Shown: piece after piece, positions 53,269 through 61,014 of the stretch
How the letters are laid out: each line of letters begins with the position of its first letter
How positions within the stretch are numbered: the first letter of the stretch is position 1
Source of the DNA: Cognaticolwellia mytili
GTDB taxonomy: Bacteria; Pseudomonadota; Gammaproteobacteria; Enterobacterales; Alteromonadaceae
Assembly (NCBI RefSeq): GCF_002104475.1
Contig: NZ_NBOF01000002.1
Location: 372,001 to 436,000 of the forward strand
DNA: 64,000 nt
Direction of reading: 5' to 3'
Translations under genes and position numbers: made by a program
The notes under the pieces: generated by a model
The model's database searches: none
What the model saw: the letters and a program-made list of their open reading frames with translations, nothing else
What the model was told of the DNA's origin: nothing

Positions 53269-53472
53269 CTAAGCCGAGAAAAGCAAACAGTCAAAACCAA
53301 AACGCTGATAGGTCTTTAAGCGTTTCTTCATACAAAACATTGGCCAGATCAACGGGCCGAATACTAATCCAGCCGTTGCCCATCGTTTAGCTCCTAAGCC
53401 ATTGCTTATAGCCTGACAATAAAAAAACGATGAAAAAATGATAGCTAATACTGATATAAATAAAATAAACAC
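53269..53472 (-). CDS. Small membrane protein of unknown function
   Basis: This 67-residue protein starts with GTG. It has a hydrophobic N-terminal helix (FILFISVLAIIFSSFFYCQA), a conserved-looking GLGAKRWATAGLVFGPLIWP segment that may form a second helix, and a basic Cys-containing tail (KKRLKTYQRFGFDC). The GAKRWxxAGLxxGP pattern recurs in small uncharacterised membrane proteins of marine gammaproteobacteria, from memory. It converges on the peptide genes. Function unknown. Confidence 0.55.
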   Translation of the reverse strand: MFILFISVLAIIFSSFFYCQAISNGLGAKRWATAGLVFGPLIWPMFCMKKRLKTYQRFGFDCLLFSA

Positions 53473-53624
53473 GCCTAACCTACTTCGAAATTATATAGAG
53501 AAATTAAAAACGTTATAAACACGCGCATCTTAGCAATATTAGAGTAATCATTCAAAAAACATTATTTTACCATCGTCACTCTTTGTCATTCATGGCACCG
53601 TGACATACTGTTCGTCCTAAACAT

Positions 53625-53651
53625 AAAAAAGAGGCAATAAATTGCCCCTTT
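53625..53651 (-). terminator. Rho-independent terminator of the fadIJ operon
   Basis: On the minus strand GGGGCAA pairs with TTGCCTC (one G-U pair) around TTTA and runs into six T. It lies about 70 bases past the fadJ stop codon. Confidence 0.75.
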
Positions 53652-53720
53652 CGTTACTAGTTTCAGCCTACTTTACGGAAAAATCATTCCATCAATAATT
53701 TAGGCTCAACGAACTAATTA

Positions 53721-55886
53721 CTACGAATAATAACTTTCGCCTTGATCTGCCATTTTCACTAATGCATCACAAGGTGTGAATCGTTCACCAAACTCAGCTT
53801 GCCATTTGGTTAATTTACTCACCAGTGTTTTGGCTCCAACTTTATCCATGTACTGGAACGGACCGCCAAGGAACGGTGGAAAGCCAATACCAAAAATAGC
53901 CCCAATATCGCCATCACGAGCATTGCGAATAATTTTTTCATCCAAACAACGAGCTGCTTCATTAAGCATCATGTAAACACAACGCTCAACTTGTGCTTCA
54001 GAAACAGACTTATTACTCGCTTGTAATCCAAGTGAGCTATAAACGCCTTCATCAACCAGTTTTTTCTTACTCTTAGTATTATATTGATAGAAACCTTTCT
54101 TCACTTTTTTACCTAAACGACCATCTTCGATCAATTTAGAAAAAGCTGCCGGTGGAGCAAAACGCTCTCCTAATTCAGCTTGTAAAATTGGCCCAATTTT
54201 AGAACCTACATCAATACCAACTTCATCTAACAACTGCATCGGTCCGACAGGGAAACCAAATTTTACCATCGCTTTATCTAAAGCTTCAATTGAACAACCT
54301 TCAAGTAACAGCATTCCTGCTTCGTTCATGTAAGGCGCTAAAATACGATTAACATAAAAGCCGGCTTTGTCTTTAACAACAATAGGGGTTTTCCCTTGCT
54401 TTTTAGCAAACGCAACCGTTGTTGAAATAGTTTGATCAGAGGTTTTATCGTGAGCGATAATTTCTGCTAACGGCATTTTATCCACAGGTGAAAAGTAATG
54501 TAGTCCGATAACATTTTCTGGACGCTGTGCTTTTTCAGCTATTTGCCCAATCGGTAGGCTTGAAGTATTACTGGCGAAAATGGTACTCTCTTTACAATGG
54601 CTTTCAATATCTGCCACCATATTTTGTTTTAAAGTTAAGTCTTCAAATACCGCTTCAACGGCAATATCCACATTAGCAAAACCTGTAAACTCGGTTGTAC
54701 CCGTGATATTTGCCAGTTGATTCTGCATTTCACTATGACGCATAAAGCGACGCTTAACTTTTTTATTCAATAAGTCATAGCCATATTTAAGTGCATGGCT
54801 AATACCCTGATGTGAAATATCTTTAATGCGTACCGGTAATTTTGCTTTGGTTGCCGTTACAAAAGCAATACCGCCGCCCATTAAGCCACCACCAAGTACC
54901 GCAACACTTTCGATTTTAGCAGGTTGAATGCCCTCAACACCCTGCTCTTTTTTCATATCGGTTGTCGCGAAGAATATTTGTCTAAGCTGCGCAGAAACAT
55001 CTGTCATCACTAACTGACCAAAATGTTCTGCTTCTACTTGGTAACCTTTCGAAGGAGCTTGTTCCGCACCAGTACGTATACAGTCAATAATTTTTAATGG
55101 CGCAGGGTAATTACCTTTGGTTTTACCTAAGACCATTTTTGTCGCTTGACTAAACAAAACACTGCGCCCTAAACGATTGCCTTCAAGCAACTTATCCATC
55201 AATGACAATTTACGTGCTTTAGGCTTTACTTTACCTGAAAGCGCTAGCTTTTCTGCTGTGGCAATTAAAATACTGTTTGGCACTACTACATTGACTAAAC
55301 CGGCTTTTAAGGCTTGTTTTGCACGTAATTGCTTACCTGTCAGCATCATATCTAATGATTTTTGAATACCAACAAGTTTCGGTAAACGCTGTGTACCACC
55401 GCCACCTGGTAATAACCCTAATTGTACTTCAGGCAAACCTAATGCAGTTTTGCCACTATCACTACAAACACGGCCATGACAGGCCATAGCAAGCTCTAAA
55501 CCGCCACCTAAACAAGCACCATGTATAGCTGCAACAACAGGAATAGATAAATTTTCTAATTGATCGAAGATCACTTGCCCTTGACGTGATAATGCCGTGG
55601 CTTCTTCTGCAGACGTACACTTAGCCAACATATGAACATCAGCGCCCGCAACAAACGAGTCTGCTTTACCACTAATTAACACTAGCCCTTTTATTGTTTT
55701 GTCTTCACGAATCTCTTTCAATGTTGCCGCTATTTCTTCCCCAAATTCAGCTTTTAGGGTATTCATGGTGTCGCCTTTAACGTCCATGATTAAATGTGCG
55801 ATGCCATTTTCCTGGCGTGCCAAACTAAAGGTATTGGTTTCTTCTGGCATAGTTAAGTCATTTTCTTGCATTGTAACATCCGTCAT
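53721..55886 (-). CDS. fadJ: Fatty acid oxidation complex alpha subunit FadJ
   Basis: This 721-residue enzyme carries enoyl-CoA hydratase and L-3-hydroxyacyl-CoA dehydrogenase activities of beta-oxidation. The start is placed at ATG 55884-55886 ([11 protein letters not shown]), which overlaps the fadI stop in TAATG and has GGAGAC upstream; a longer frame would run back into fadI. The hydratase domain shows GACLGGGLELAMACHGRV with the catalytic glutamates nearby; the dehydrogenase domain starts with GGGLMGGGIAF and has ENVIGLHYFSPVDKMPL. Its partner thiolase is encoded immediately upstream. Confidence 0.94.
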   Translation of the reverse strand: MTDVTMQENDLTMPEETNTFSLARQENGIAHLIMDVKGDTMNTLKAEFGEEIAATLKEIREDKTIKGLVLISGKADSFVAGADVHMLAKCTSAEEATALSRQGQVIFDQLENLSIPVVAAIHGACLGGGLELAMACHGRVCSDSGKTALGLPEVQLGLLPGGGGTQRLPKLVGIQKSLDMMLTGKQLRAKQALKAGLVNVVVPNSILIATAEKLALSGKVKPKARKLSLMDKLLEGNRLGRSVLFSQATKMVLGKTKGNYPAPLKIIDCIRTGAEQAPSKGYQVEAEHFGQLVMTDVSAQLRQIFFATTDMKKEQGVEGIQPAKIESVAVLGGGLMGGGIAFVTATKAKLPVRIKDISHQGISHALKYGYDLLNKKVKRRFMRHSEMQNQLANITGTTEFTGFANVDIAVEAVFEDLTLKQNMVADIESHCKESTIFASNTSSLPIGQIAEKAQRPENVIGLHYFSPVDKMPLAEIIAHDKTSDQTISTTVAFAKKQGKTPIVVKDKAGFYVNRILAPYMNEAGMLLLEGCSIEALDKAMVKFGFPVGPMQLLDEVGIDVGSKIGPILQAELGERFAPPAAFSKLIEDGRLGKKVKKGFYQYNTKSKKKLVDEGVYSSLGLQASNKSVSEAQVERCVYMMLNEAARCLDEKIIRNARDGDIGAIFGIGFPPFLGGPFQYMDKVGAKTLVSKLTKWQAEFGERFTPCDALVKMADQGESYYS

Positions 55887-57205
55887 TAGTCTGTCTCCAC
55901 AATCATAGCTGCGCCTAAGCCACCAGCGGCACATGCAGTTGTTAAACCTACACCACCACCACGACGGTTTAATTCATTCAATGTCTGCACGATTAAACGT
56001 GTACCTGTCGCAGCAAATGGATGTCCATAGGCTAACGAGCCGCCCATAACATTAAACTTGTCCATATCAATTTCACCAATGGCCTTATCGCGACCAAGGT
56101 GGGTTTGAGCAAATTTATTACTGCCAAACATTTTTACATTCGCCAGTGCTTGGGCTGCAAAAGCCTCATGCATTTCAATAAGGTCTAAATCAGCTAACTC
56201 CATCCCCGCACGTTTAAGTGCGATAGGTGAAGCAAAGCTTGGCCCCATTAACATATCTTCCCAAACATCAATTGCAGCAAAGCCATAGCTACGGATATAA
56301 CCTAACGGCTTATAACCTAACTCTTTTGCTCGCCCTTCTCGCATAAGCAATATCGCCGACGCACCATCAGTCAATGGCGTACTTGTTGCTGCTGTTACTG
56401 TGCCGTATTTACGATCAAATACCGGCTTTAATTTCGCATAACTGGCTAATTCTGAGTTTTCACGAATACAGTTATCTTTATCGATAAATGATTTATACGG
56501 TTCACTGTGAGTAGACATTACTTCACCGGCAAGCTTGCCTTCTTGCCAGCTTTTCGTGGCAAGCGTATGTGAACGATGCGCTAGTGCATCTTGCTCTGCA
56601 CGTGTAATCCCGTGTGTTTTCGCCATTTGTTCAGCAGTTTGCCCCATTGACAACCCTGTTGAATATTCCGCTACAGCCGGAGGCACAGGTAAAATATCTT
56701 TAAATTTAAGCTGTCGAATTAACGACACCTTTTGCCCAAAGGAACGTGCCTTACTTAAATCAAGCAAAGTACGAGCAAGTTTCTTTGAAACGCCAATTGG
56801 CGCCACAGAAGTGGAATCAGCACCACCAGCAACACCAACATCAACAAAACCGGCCATAATAGACTCGACAACATTGACTGTTGACTGAAAACTGGTGGCA
56901 CAAGCTCTTGAAACACTATATGCGTCAGTATGAACATTCATACCTGTGCCAAGCACTATTTCACGAGCAATATTCGGCGCTTCAGGCATTTGCACCACTT
57001 GGCCAAAGATGAGTTGGTCAATAATTTGCGGGTCAACATCATGCTTTTTCAGCAGTTCGTTCACTACAATTTTACCTAAATCTACGGCTGGGACACCATG
57101 AAAAGCCGTTGCTTGCTTAGCAAACGGTGTACGTAAACCAGCAACAACCGCTATACGTTCCCCACTTCCTGTAATTAGTTTTGATTTTGTCATTTTTGTT
57201 TCCAT
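55886..57205 (-). CDS. fadI: 3-ketoacyl-CoA thiolase FadI
   Basis: This 439-residue thiolase completes each beta-oxidation round with FadJ. The nucleophile is Cys102 in [11 protein letters not shown]; the second active-site residues are in [11 protein letters not shown] and in the C-terminal [11 protein letters not shown]. The first ATG (57203-57205) has no clear ribosome site; the fourth-codon-later ATG (MTKSKL) has only a weak GGA, so the exact start is open. A FadR-like operator lies 16 bases upstream of the start. Confidence 0.95.
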   Translation of the reverse strand: METKMTKSKLITGSGERIAVVAGLRTPFAKQATAFHGVPAVDLGKIVVNELLKKHDVDPQIIDQLIFGQVVQMPEAPNIAREIVLGTGMNVHTDAYSVSRACATSFQSTVNVVESIMAGFVDVGVAGGADSTSVAPIGVSKKLARTLLDLSKARSFGQKVSLIRQLKFKDILPVPPAVAEYSTGLSMGQTAEQMAKTHGITRAEQDALAHRSHTLATKSWQEGKLAGEVMSTHSEPYKSFIDKDNCIRENSELASYAKLKPVFDRKYGTVTAATSTPLTDGASAILLMREGRAKELGYKPLGYIRSYGFAAIDVWEDMLMGPSFASPIALKRAGMELADLDLIEMHEAFAAQALANVKMFGSNKFAQTHLGRDKAIGEIDMDKFNVMGGSLAYGHPFAATGTRLIVQTLNELNRRGGGVGLTTACAAGGLGAAMIVETD

Positions 57206-57220
57206 TATGTTGCAACATCA

Positions 57221-57291
57221 AGAGGTCTGACCTCTCTGGTTTTGTTATGATTCTAACGAGATATTAGAAAAATTCAATCATTAGCTATCAA
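57221..57291 (-). promoter_or_regulatory. fadI promoter with FadR-like operator
   Basis: On the minus strand TTGATA (57286-57291) and TCTAAT (57263-57268) are 17 bases apart. Just downstream of the expected start of transcription, 57221-57235 is the palindrome AGAGGTCTGACCTCT, whose core GGTCNGACC matches the FadR binding consensus of gammaproteobacteria. Repression relieved by long-chain acyl-CoA is the expected behaviour. Confidence 0.7.
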
Positions 57292-57348
57292 AATTTAAAC
57301 AAAATGTTTCCAAAGCCCTAAAAAGCTAAAGAATTTTTTTAGAATGAG

Positions 57349-57406
57349 TATAATACGCTTGTTTTTTTTTACATGAACCTTATATCAATTGAAAGGTCTG
57401 ACCCAC
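57349..57406 (+). promoter_or_regulatory. moxR operon promoter with a second FadR-like site
   Basis: A consensus TATAAT lies at 57349-57354 on the plus strand, without a good -35 box. At 57392-57406 AAAGGTCTGACCCAC keeps the GGTCTGACC core of the fadI operator but has less symmetric flanks. It lies downstream of the expected transcript start and 37 bases before the moxR ATG. It could repress the moxR operon, or be an auxiliary site for fadI about 160 bases away. Confidence 0.45.
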
Positions 57407-57442
57407 TGACATTAAATTTACAAACAATAAGAACATTGAATT

Positions 57443-58399
57443 ATGGCTATTGAACACTTTGCATCTTTGAAAGAACATTTATCTTCTGAAATTATCGGAC
57501 AACCAGCATTAGTAGAGAATTTACTTATTGCGTTATTAGCAAATGGCCATTTAATTGTCGAAGGCCCTCCTGGTTTAGCAAAAACTCGTGCAGTTAATGC
57601 CTTAGCCGAGGGAATAGAAGCTGACTTCCACCGCGTTCAATTTACCCCTGATTTATTGCCAGCCGATTTAACCGGCACTGATATTTATCGTCCTGAAGAT
57701 GGTAGCTTTGTTTTCCAATCTGGGCCATTATTTCGTAACTTAGTGCTTGCTGATGAAATTAACCGAGCACCTGCGAAAGTACAATCAGCTTTATTAGAAG
57801 CAATGGCTGAAGGTCAAATTACTGTTGGCCGAAAAACCTACCCGTTACCGGAACTATTTTTAGTCATGGCAACGCAAAACCCACTTGAGCAAGAAGGTAC
57901 ATATCCTTTACCTGAAGCTCAGTTAGACCGTTTTTTAATGCATCTTGAAATTGGTTACCCGGATGCTGCCGCTGAATTAGATATTTTAAAGCTCAATCGT
58001 GGTGAAGCATTAAAAGTTGAAAAAAATACAATAAAAGAAATAACCCAAGCTGACATATTTGCAGCCCGAAAAGAAGTCATGCAAATTCATATGGCGCCAG
58101 CTGTCGAAAATTATATTGTTGATTTGATCATGGCAACTCGTACACCAGAAAAATATGACGATAAACTCAAACAATGGTTAGCATATGGCGCAAGCCCGCG
58201 TGCCACTATTGCTCTTGACCGTTGTGCTCGCGCTCGTGCGTGGTTAAATAATCGTGATTTTGTTAGTCCTGAAGATGTTCAAGCAGTGTTTCATAATGTT
58301 TTACGCCACCGTATTTTAATGACTTATCAAGCAGAAGCTGAAGGCATCAGTAGTAACCAATTACTTGACCGTCTTTTAAGTTTAGTTGCCGTGGCTTAA
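57443..58399 (+). CDS. moxR: MoxR-family AAA ATPase
   Basis: This 318-residue ATPase shows Walker A GPPGLAKTR near residue 40, Walker B VLADEINRAPAKVQSALLEAM and the sensor ATQNPLEQEGTYPLPEAQ. MoxR proteins act as chaperone-like partners of von Willebrand A (VWA) proteins, here the BatA and BatB proteins encoded downstream. It is the first gene of the operon. Confidence 0.94.
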   Translation: MAIEHFASLKEHLSSEIIGQPALVENLLIALLANGHLIVEGPPGLAKTRAVNALAEGIEADFHRVQFTPDLLPADLTGTDIYRPEDGSFVFQSGPLFRNLVLADEINRAPAKVQSALLEAMAEGQITVGRKTYPLPELFLVMATQNPLEQEGTYPLPEAQLDRFLMHLEIGYPDAAAELDILKLNRGEALKVEKNTIKEITQADIFAARKEVMQIHMAPAVENYIVDLIMATRTPEKYDDKLKQWLAYGASPRATIALDRCARARAWLNNRDFVSPEDVQAVFHNVLRHRILMTYQAEAEGISSNQLLDRLLSLVAVA

Positions 58400-58411
58400 T
58401 GCGTTTATCTT

Positions 58412-59416
58412 ATGTGGTTTAGTCAAAAAAATTCAAAAAAACAGAACTCAACTCAAGACAGCCTTGATGAGCTATTAAGCAATGGTATCGAATTAACCAT
58501 AAATGAATTAATTCGTTATCAAAGTAAAAGCTCATTAATCAATTTGGCGGCAAGTAAAAGCTTGCACGGTAAAATGTCAGGCAATTATCTCGCCCGCAGT
58601 AAAGGCCGAGGCATGGAGTTCGACGAAGTACGCCATTATCAAAATGGTGATGACATCAGGGCTATCGACTGGCGTGTTACCGCTCGTACCGGTAAAACAC
58701 ACACAAAATTATTTCGTGAAGAAATTGAACGGCCAGTGCTTATCGCGACTGATCTAAGCGAAAGTATGCACTTTGGTAGTCAATTATTGTTTAAATCAGT
58801 ACAGGCTGCTCATGTTGCCTCACTGGTGGCCTGGCATGCTAAGTCACGAGGCGATCGCATTGGTGGCATTGTATTTAATCAGCAAAAGCATAGTGAATTA
58901 AAACCTCGTAGTCGCCAACAAGGCGTATTGCATTACTTACATACGCTCGTAAAAACACATACCAATAGTACTTTAGAAACCAACGAAGTGGCAACGAACC
59001 AGCAAGCAACGTTGGTCTTTGAGCAAAATTGCGCGCGTATTCGACAATTAGCTAAACCCGGTAGCTTAGTTTACTTGATCACTGATGCTTTTCATCTTAG
59101 CGATGAGGCAGTGCGTCATCTTGCTCATGTATCTCGTCATTGCGAACTGGTGGTTTGTTTGATCAGTGACCCACTAGAACAACAATTACCTTCAAGCAAA
59201 CAGAAGATAACGGTTGCAGTTACCGATGGCCAAGAACGGCAACAATTAGTACTAGGTGATAAAAAGCTTGCAGAAAAATACCACCAGCAAGCCATTAAAC
59301 TGAGTGAATCTATCGAGCATAAACTCACCAAAGCTGGTGCTCGTTTACTGCATTTTTGTGCCAGTGAACCATTAGAAACACAATTACATCGCGGAGTAGC
59401 GTCATGGATCCGTTAG
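58412..59416 (+). CDS. DUF58 domain protein of the MoxR/Bat operon
   Basis: This 334-residue protein has the DUF58 signature GRGMEFDEVRHYQNGDDIRAIDWRVTART near residue 75 and a VWA-like fold with a metal-site-like segment ATDLSESMHFG. It is 12 bases after moxR and overlaps the next gene by 13 bases. The family always travels with MoxR and is thought to assemble with it. Confidence 0.93.
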   Translation: MWFSQKNSKKQNSTQDSLDELLSNGIELTINELIRYQSKSSLINLAASKSLHGKMSGNYLARSKGRGMEFDEVRHYQNGDDIRAIDWRVTARTGKTHTKLFREEIERPVLIATDLSESMHFGSQLLFKSVQAAHVASLVAWHAKSRGDRIGGIVFNQQKHSELKPRSRQQGVLHYLHTLVKTHTNSTLETNEVATNQQATLVFEQNCARIRQLAKPGSLVYLITDAFHLSDEAVRHLAHVSRHCELVVCLISDPLEQQLPSSKQKITVAVTDGQERQQLVLGDKKLAEKYHQQAIKLSESIEHKLTKAGARLLHFCASEPLETQLHRGVASWIR

Positions 59417-59997
59417 CACAATTAAAAGACATTCATTTACCGGGAGCTGTACACAATTATCCTATTGCGCCAGGTTGGTGGCTAGTAGCGCTTAGCTTAT
59501 TAGTTTTGCTCATTTTTGTTGGCCTGAGAATTCGTCGATACATTGTAAAACACAAAGCTAAGAAGCAAGCAATAAAACAACTTGCTAACGCCAACGATAC
59601 TGTTGCAGTGGTCAATACTTTGAAGTGGGCCTTATTAGCCTATTTCCCTCGTTCACAAGTCGCACACTTATCTGGTAATAATTTAAAAGCTTTTTTAACT
59701 ATGACACTACCAACTAAGCATCAAGAAAGTTTTCAACAACTCAGTGCCAACAATTTTAATACCGTATACCAAAGTAATAAGCAGGCTATTTCACAAAATG
59801 AAGCGCCATCAAATGTCATTGAAGCCGAGTTTACTCAGGCAGCAAAGCTATGGTTAAACCAAGCACTACCGCCAAAGGACGAGTCATATTCTGACGATAA
59901 CTCTTTATTTACTGATAATTCAACCATCAGCAGTGCAATAGTGCAAACTGAAAAGTCAGCGTTAAAGTCAACAGAAGTTATCGGAGCTAAGTCATGA
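59404..59997 (+). CDS. DUF4381 single-pass membrane protein
   Basis: This 197-residue protein starts MDPLAQLKDIHLPGAV, has one transmembrane helix (WWLVALSLLVLLIFVGLRI) and a cytoplasmic domain with the LKWALLAYFPRSQVAHLSG motif. It matches the DUF4381 proteins found between DUF58 and BatA genes. It overlaps both neighbours (13 and 4 bases), so the five genes are translated as a block. Confidence 0.88.
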   Translation: MDPLAQLKDIHLPGAVHNYPIAPGWWLVALSLLVLLIFVGLRIRRYIVKHKAKKQAIKQLANANDTVAVVNTLKWALLAYFPRSQVAHLSGNNLKAFLTMTLPTKHQESFQQLSANNFNTVYQSNKQAISQNEAPSNVIEAEFTQAAKLWLNQALPPKDESYSDDNSLFTDNSTISSAIVQTEKSALKSTEVIGAKS

Positions 59998-61013
59998 TTC
60001 ATTTTGAATTTATCTGGCTATTAGCTGCTCTGCCTCTGCCTTTACTTATTTATTGGCTACCGGCTAAAAAACAAGTTCAGTCTGCACCACTTAAAATGCC
60101 TACGTTGATTAAAGGCATTCAAGCGCCAGAATTTACGCCGCATAAAAAAAAGGGCTCATTAGCTACCTTAGGCTTAGTGTGGGCATTACTTGTCTTAGCC
60201 TGCACACAACCGCAATGGTTAGGTGAAGCAGTTAATGTCCCTACCGAAGGCCGCGAAATGATGATCGCGGTTGATTTATCCGGCAGTATGCAAGTTGAAG
60301 ACATGAACCTTAATGGCAGAACAGTTAACCGGCTAGATATGCTGAAAGTTGTCTTGGGTGATTTTATAGAACGCCGAAGTGGTGATCGATTAGGCTTAAT
60401 ACTTTTTGGTGATGACGCTTATATGCAAACACCAATGACCTTTGACCGAAAAACCGTACAGCAGATGTTAGATGAAGCAGTACTCGGCTTAGTGGGTAAA
60501 CAAACTGCCATTGGTGATGCGATTGCTCTTGCTGTTAAACGTTTTGATGAAAAAAAAGAGTCAAACCGTGTTTTGTTATTATTGACCGACGGACAGAATA
60601 CTGCAGGGAAAATTACACCAGAACAAGCTTTAGAGCTAGCGGTTGCTAAGGACATCACCATTTATTCTGTCGGTATCGGCGCCGATGTCATGATACAAAA
60701 TTCACTGTTTGGTGCAAGGCGAGTGAACCCTTCAAGCGAACTCGATGAAGAATCGCTGCAGCACTTAGCAGATGAAACCGGCGGGATGTATTTTCGTGCT
60801 AGAGCCAGTGAAGATATGAGTAAAATATATCAATTACTTGATGAACTTGAGCCTGTCGAGCAAGAACAACAACAAATGCGACCTTTAACGGCATTATTTT
60901 ATTGGCCTTTAGGGCTTGCCCTATTCATTAGCGCTATTGCCTTACTTATCAACTCACTAGCAAGCAGATCATTTTTATTAACCAGAACAAGCAACCAAAA
61001 GGAGAATAACTAA
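59994..61013 (+). CDS. batA: VWA-domain membrane protein BatA
   Basis: This 339-residue protein has N-terminal transmembrane helices (about 5-20 and 55-73), a von Willebrand A domain with an intact MIDAS (Asp94-x-Ser96-x-Ser98, VDLSGSMQVED) and a C-terminal transmembrane helix near 305-325. The VWA domain is periplasmic. Bat proteins have been linked to stress tolerance and envelope complexes; the precise role is unknown. Confidence 0.92.
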   Translation: MIHFEFIWLLAALPLPLLIYWLPAKKQVQSAPLKMPTLIKGIQAPEFTPHKKKGSLATLGLVWALLVLACTQPQWLGEAVNVPTEGREMMIAVDLSGSMQVEDMNLNGRTVNRLDMLKVVLGDFIERRSGDRLGLILFGDDAYMQTPMTFDRKTVQQMLDEAVLGLVGKQTAIGDAIALAVKRFDEKKESNRVLLLLTDGQNTAGKITPEQALELAVAKDITIYSVGIGADVMIQNSLFGARRVNPSSELDEESLQHLADETGGMYFRARASEDMSKIYQLLDELEPVEQEQQQMRPLTALFYWPLGLALFISAIALLINSLASRSFLLTRTSNQKENN

Positions 61014-61014
61014 T

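Noticed and set aside
52757-53472. Classical RiPP cluster around the repeat peptide
   Set aside because: No YcaO, radical-SAM, lanthipeptide synthetase, peptidase-transporter or other maturation gene lies nearby; lipA is a housekeeping radical-SAM enzyme 12 kb away. The peptide may still be modified by enzymes encoded elsewhere.
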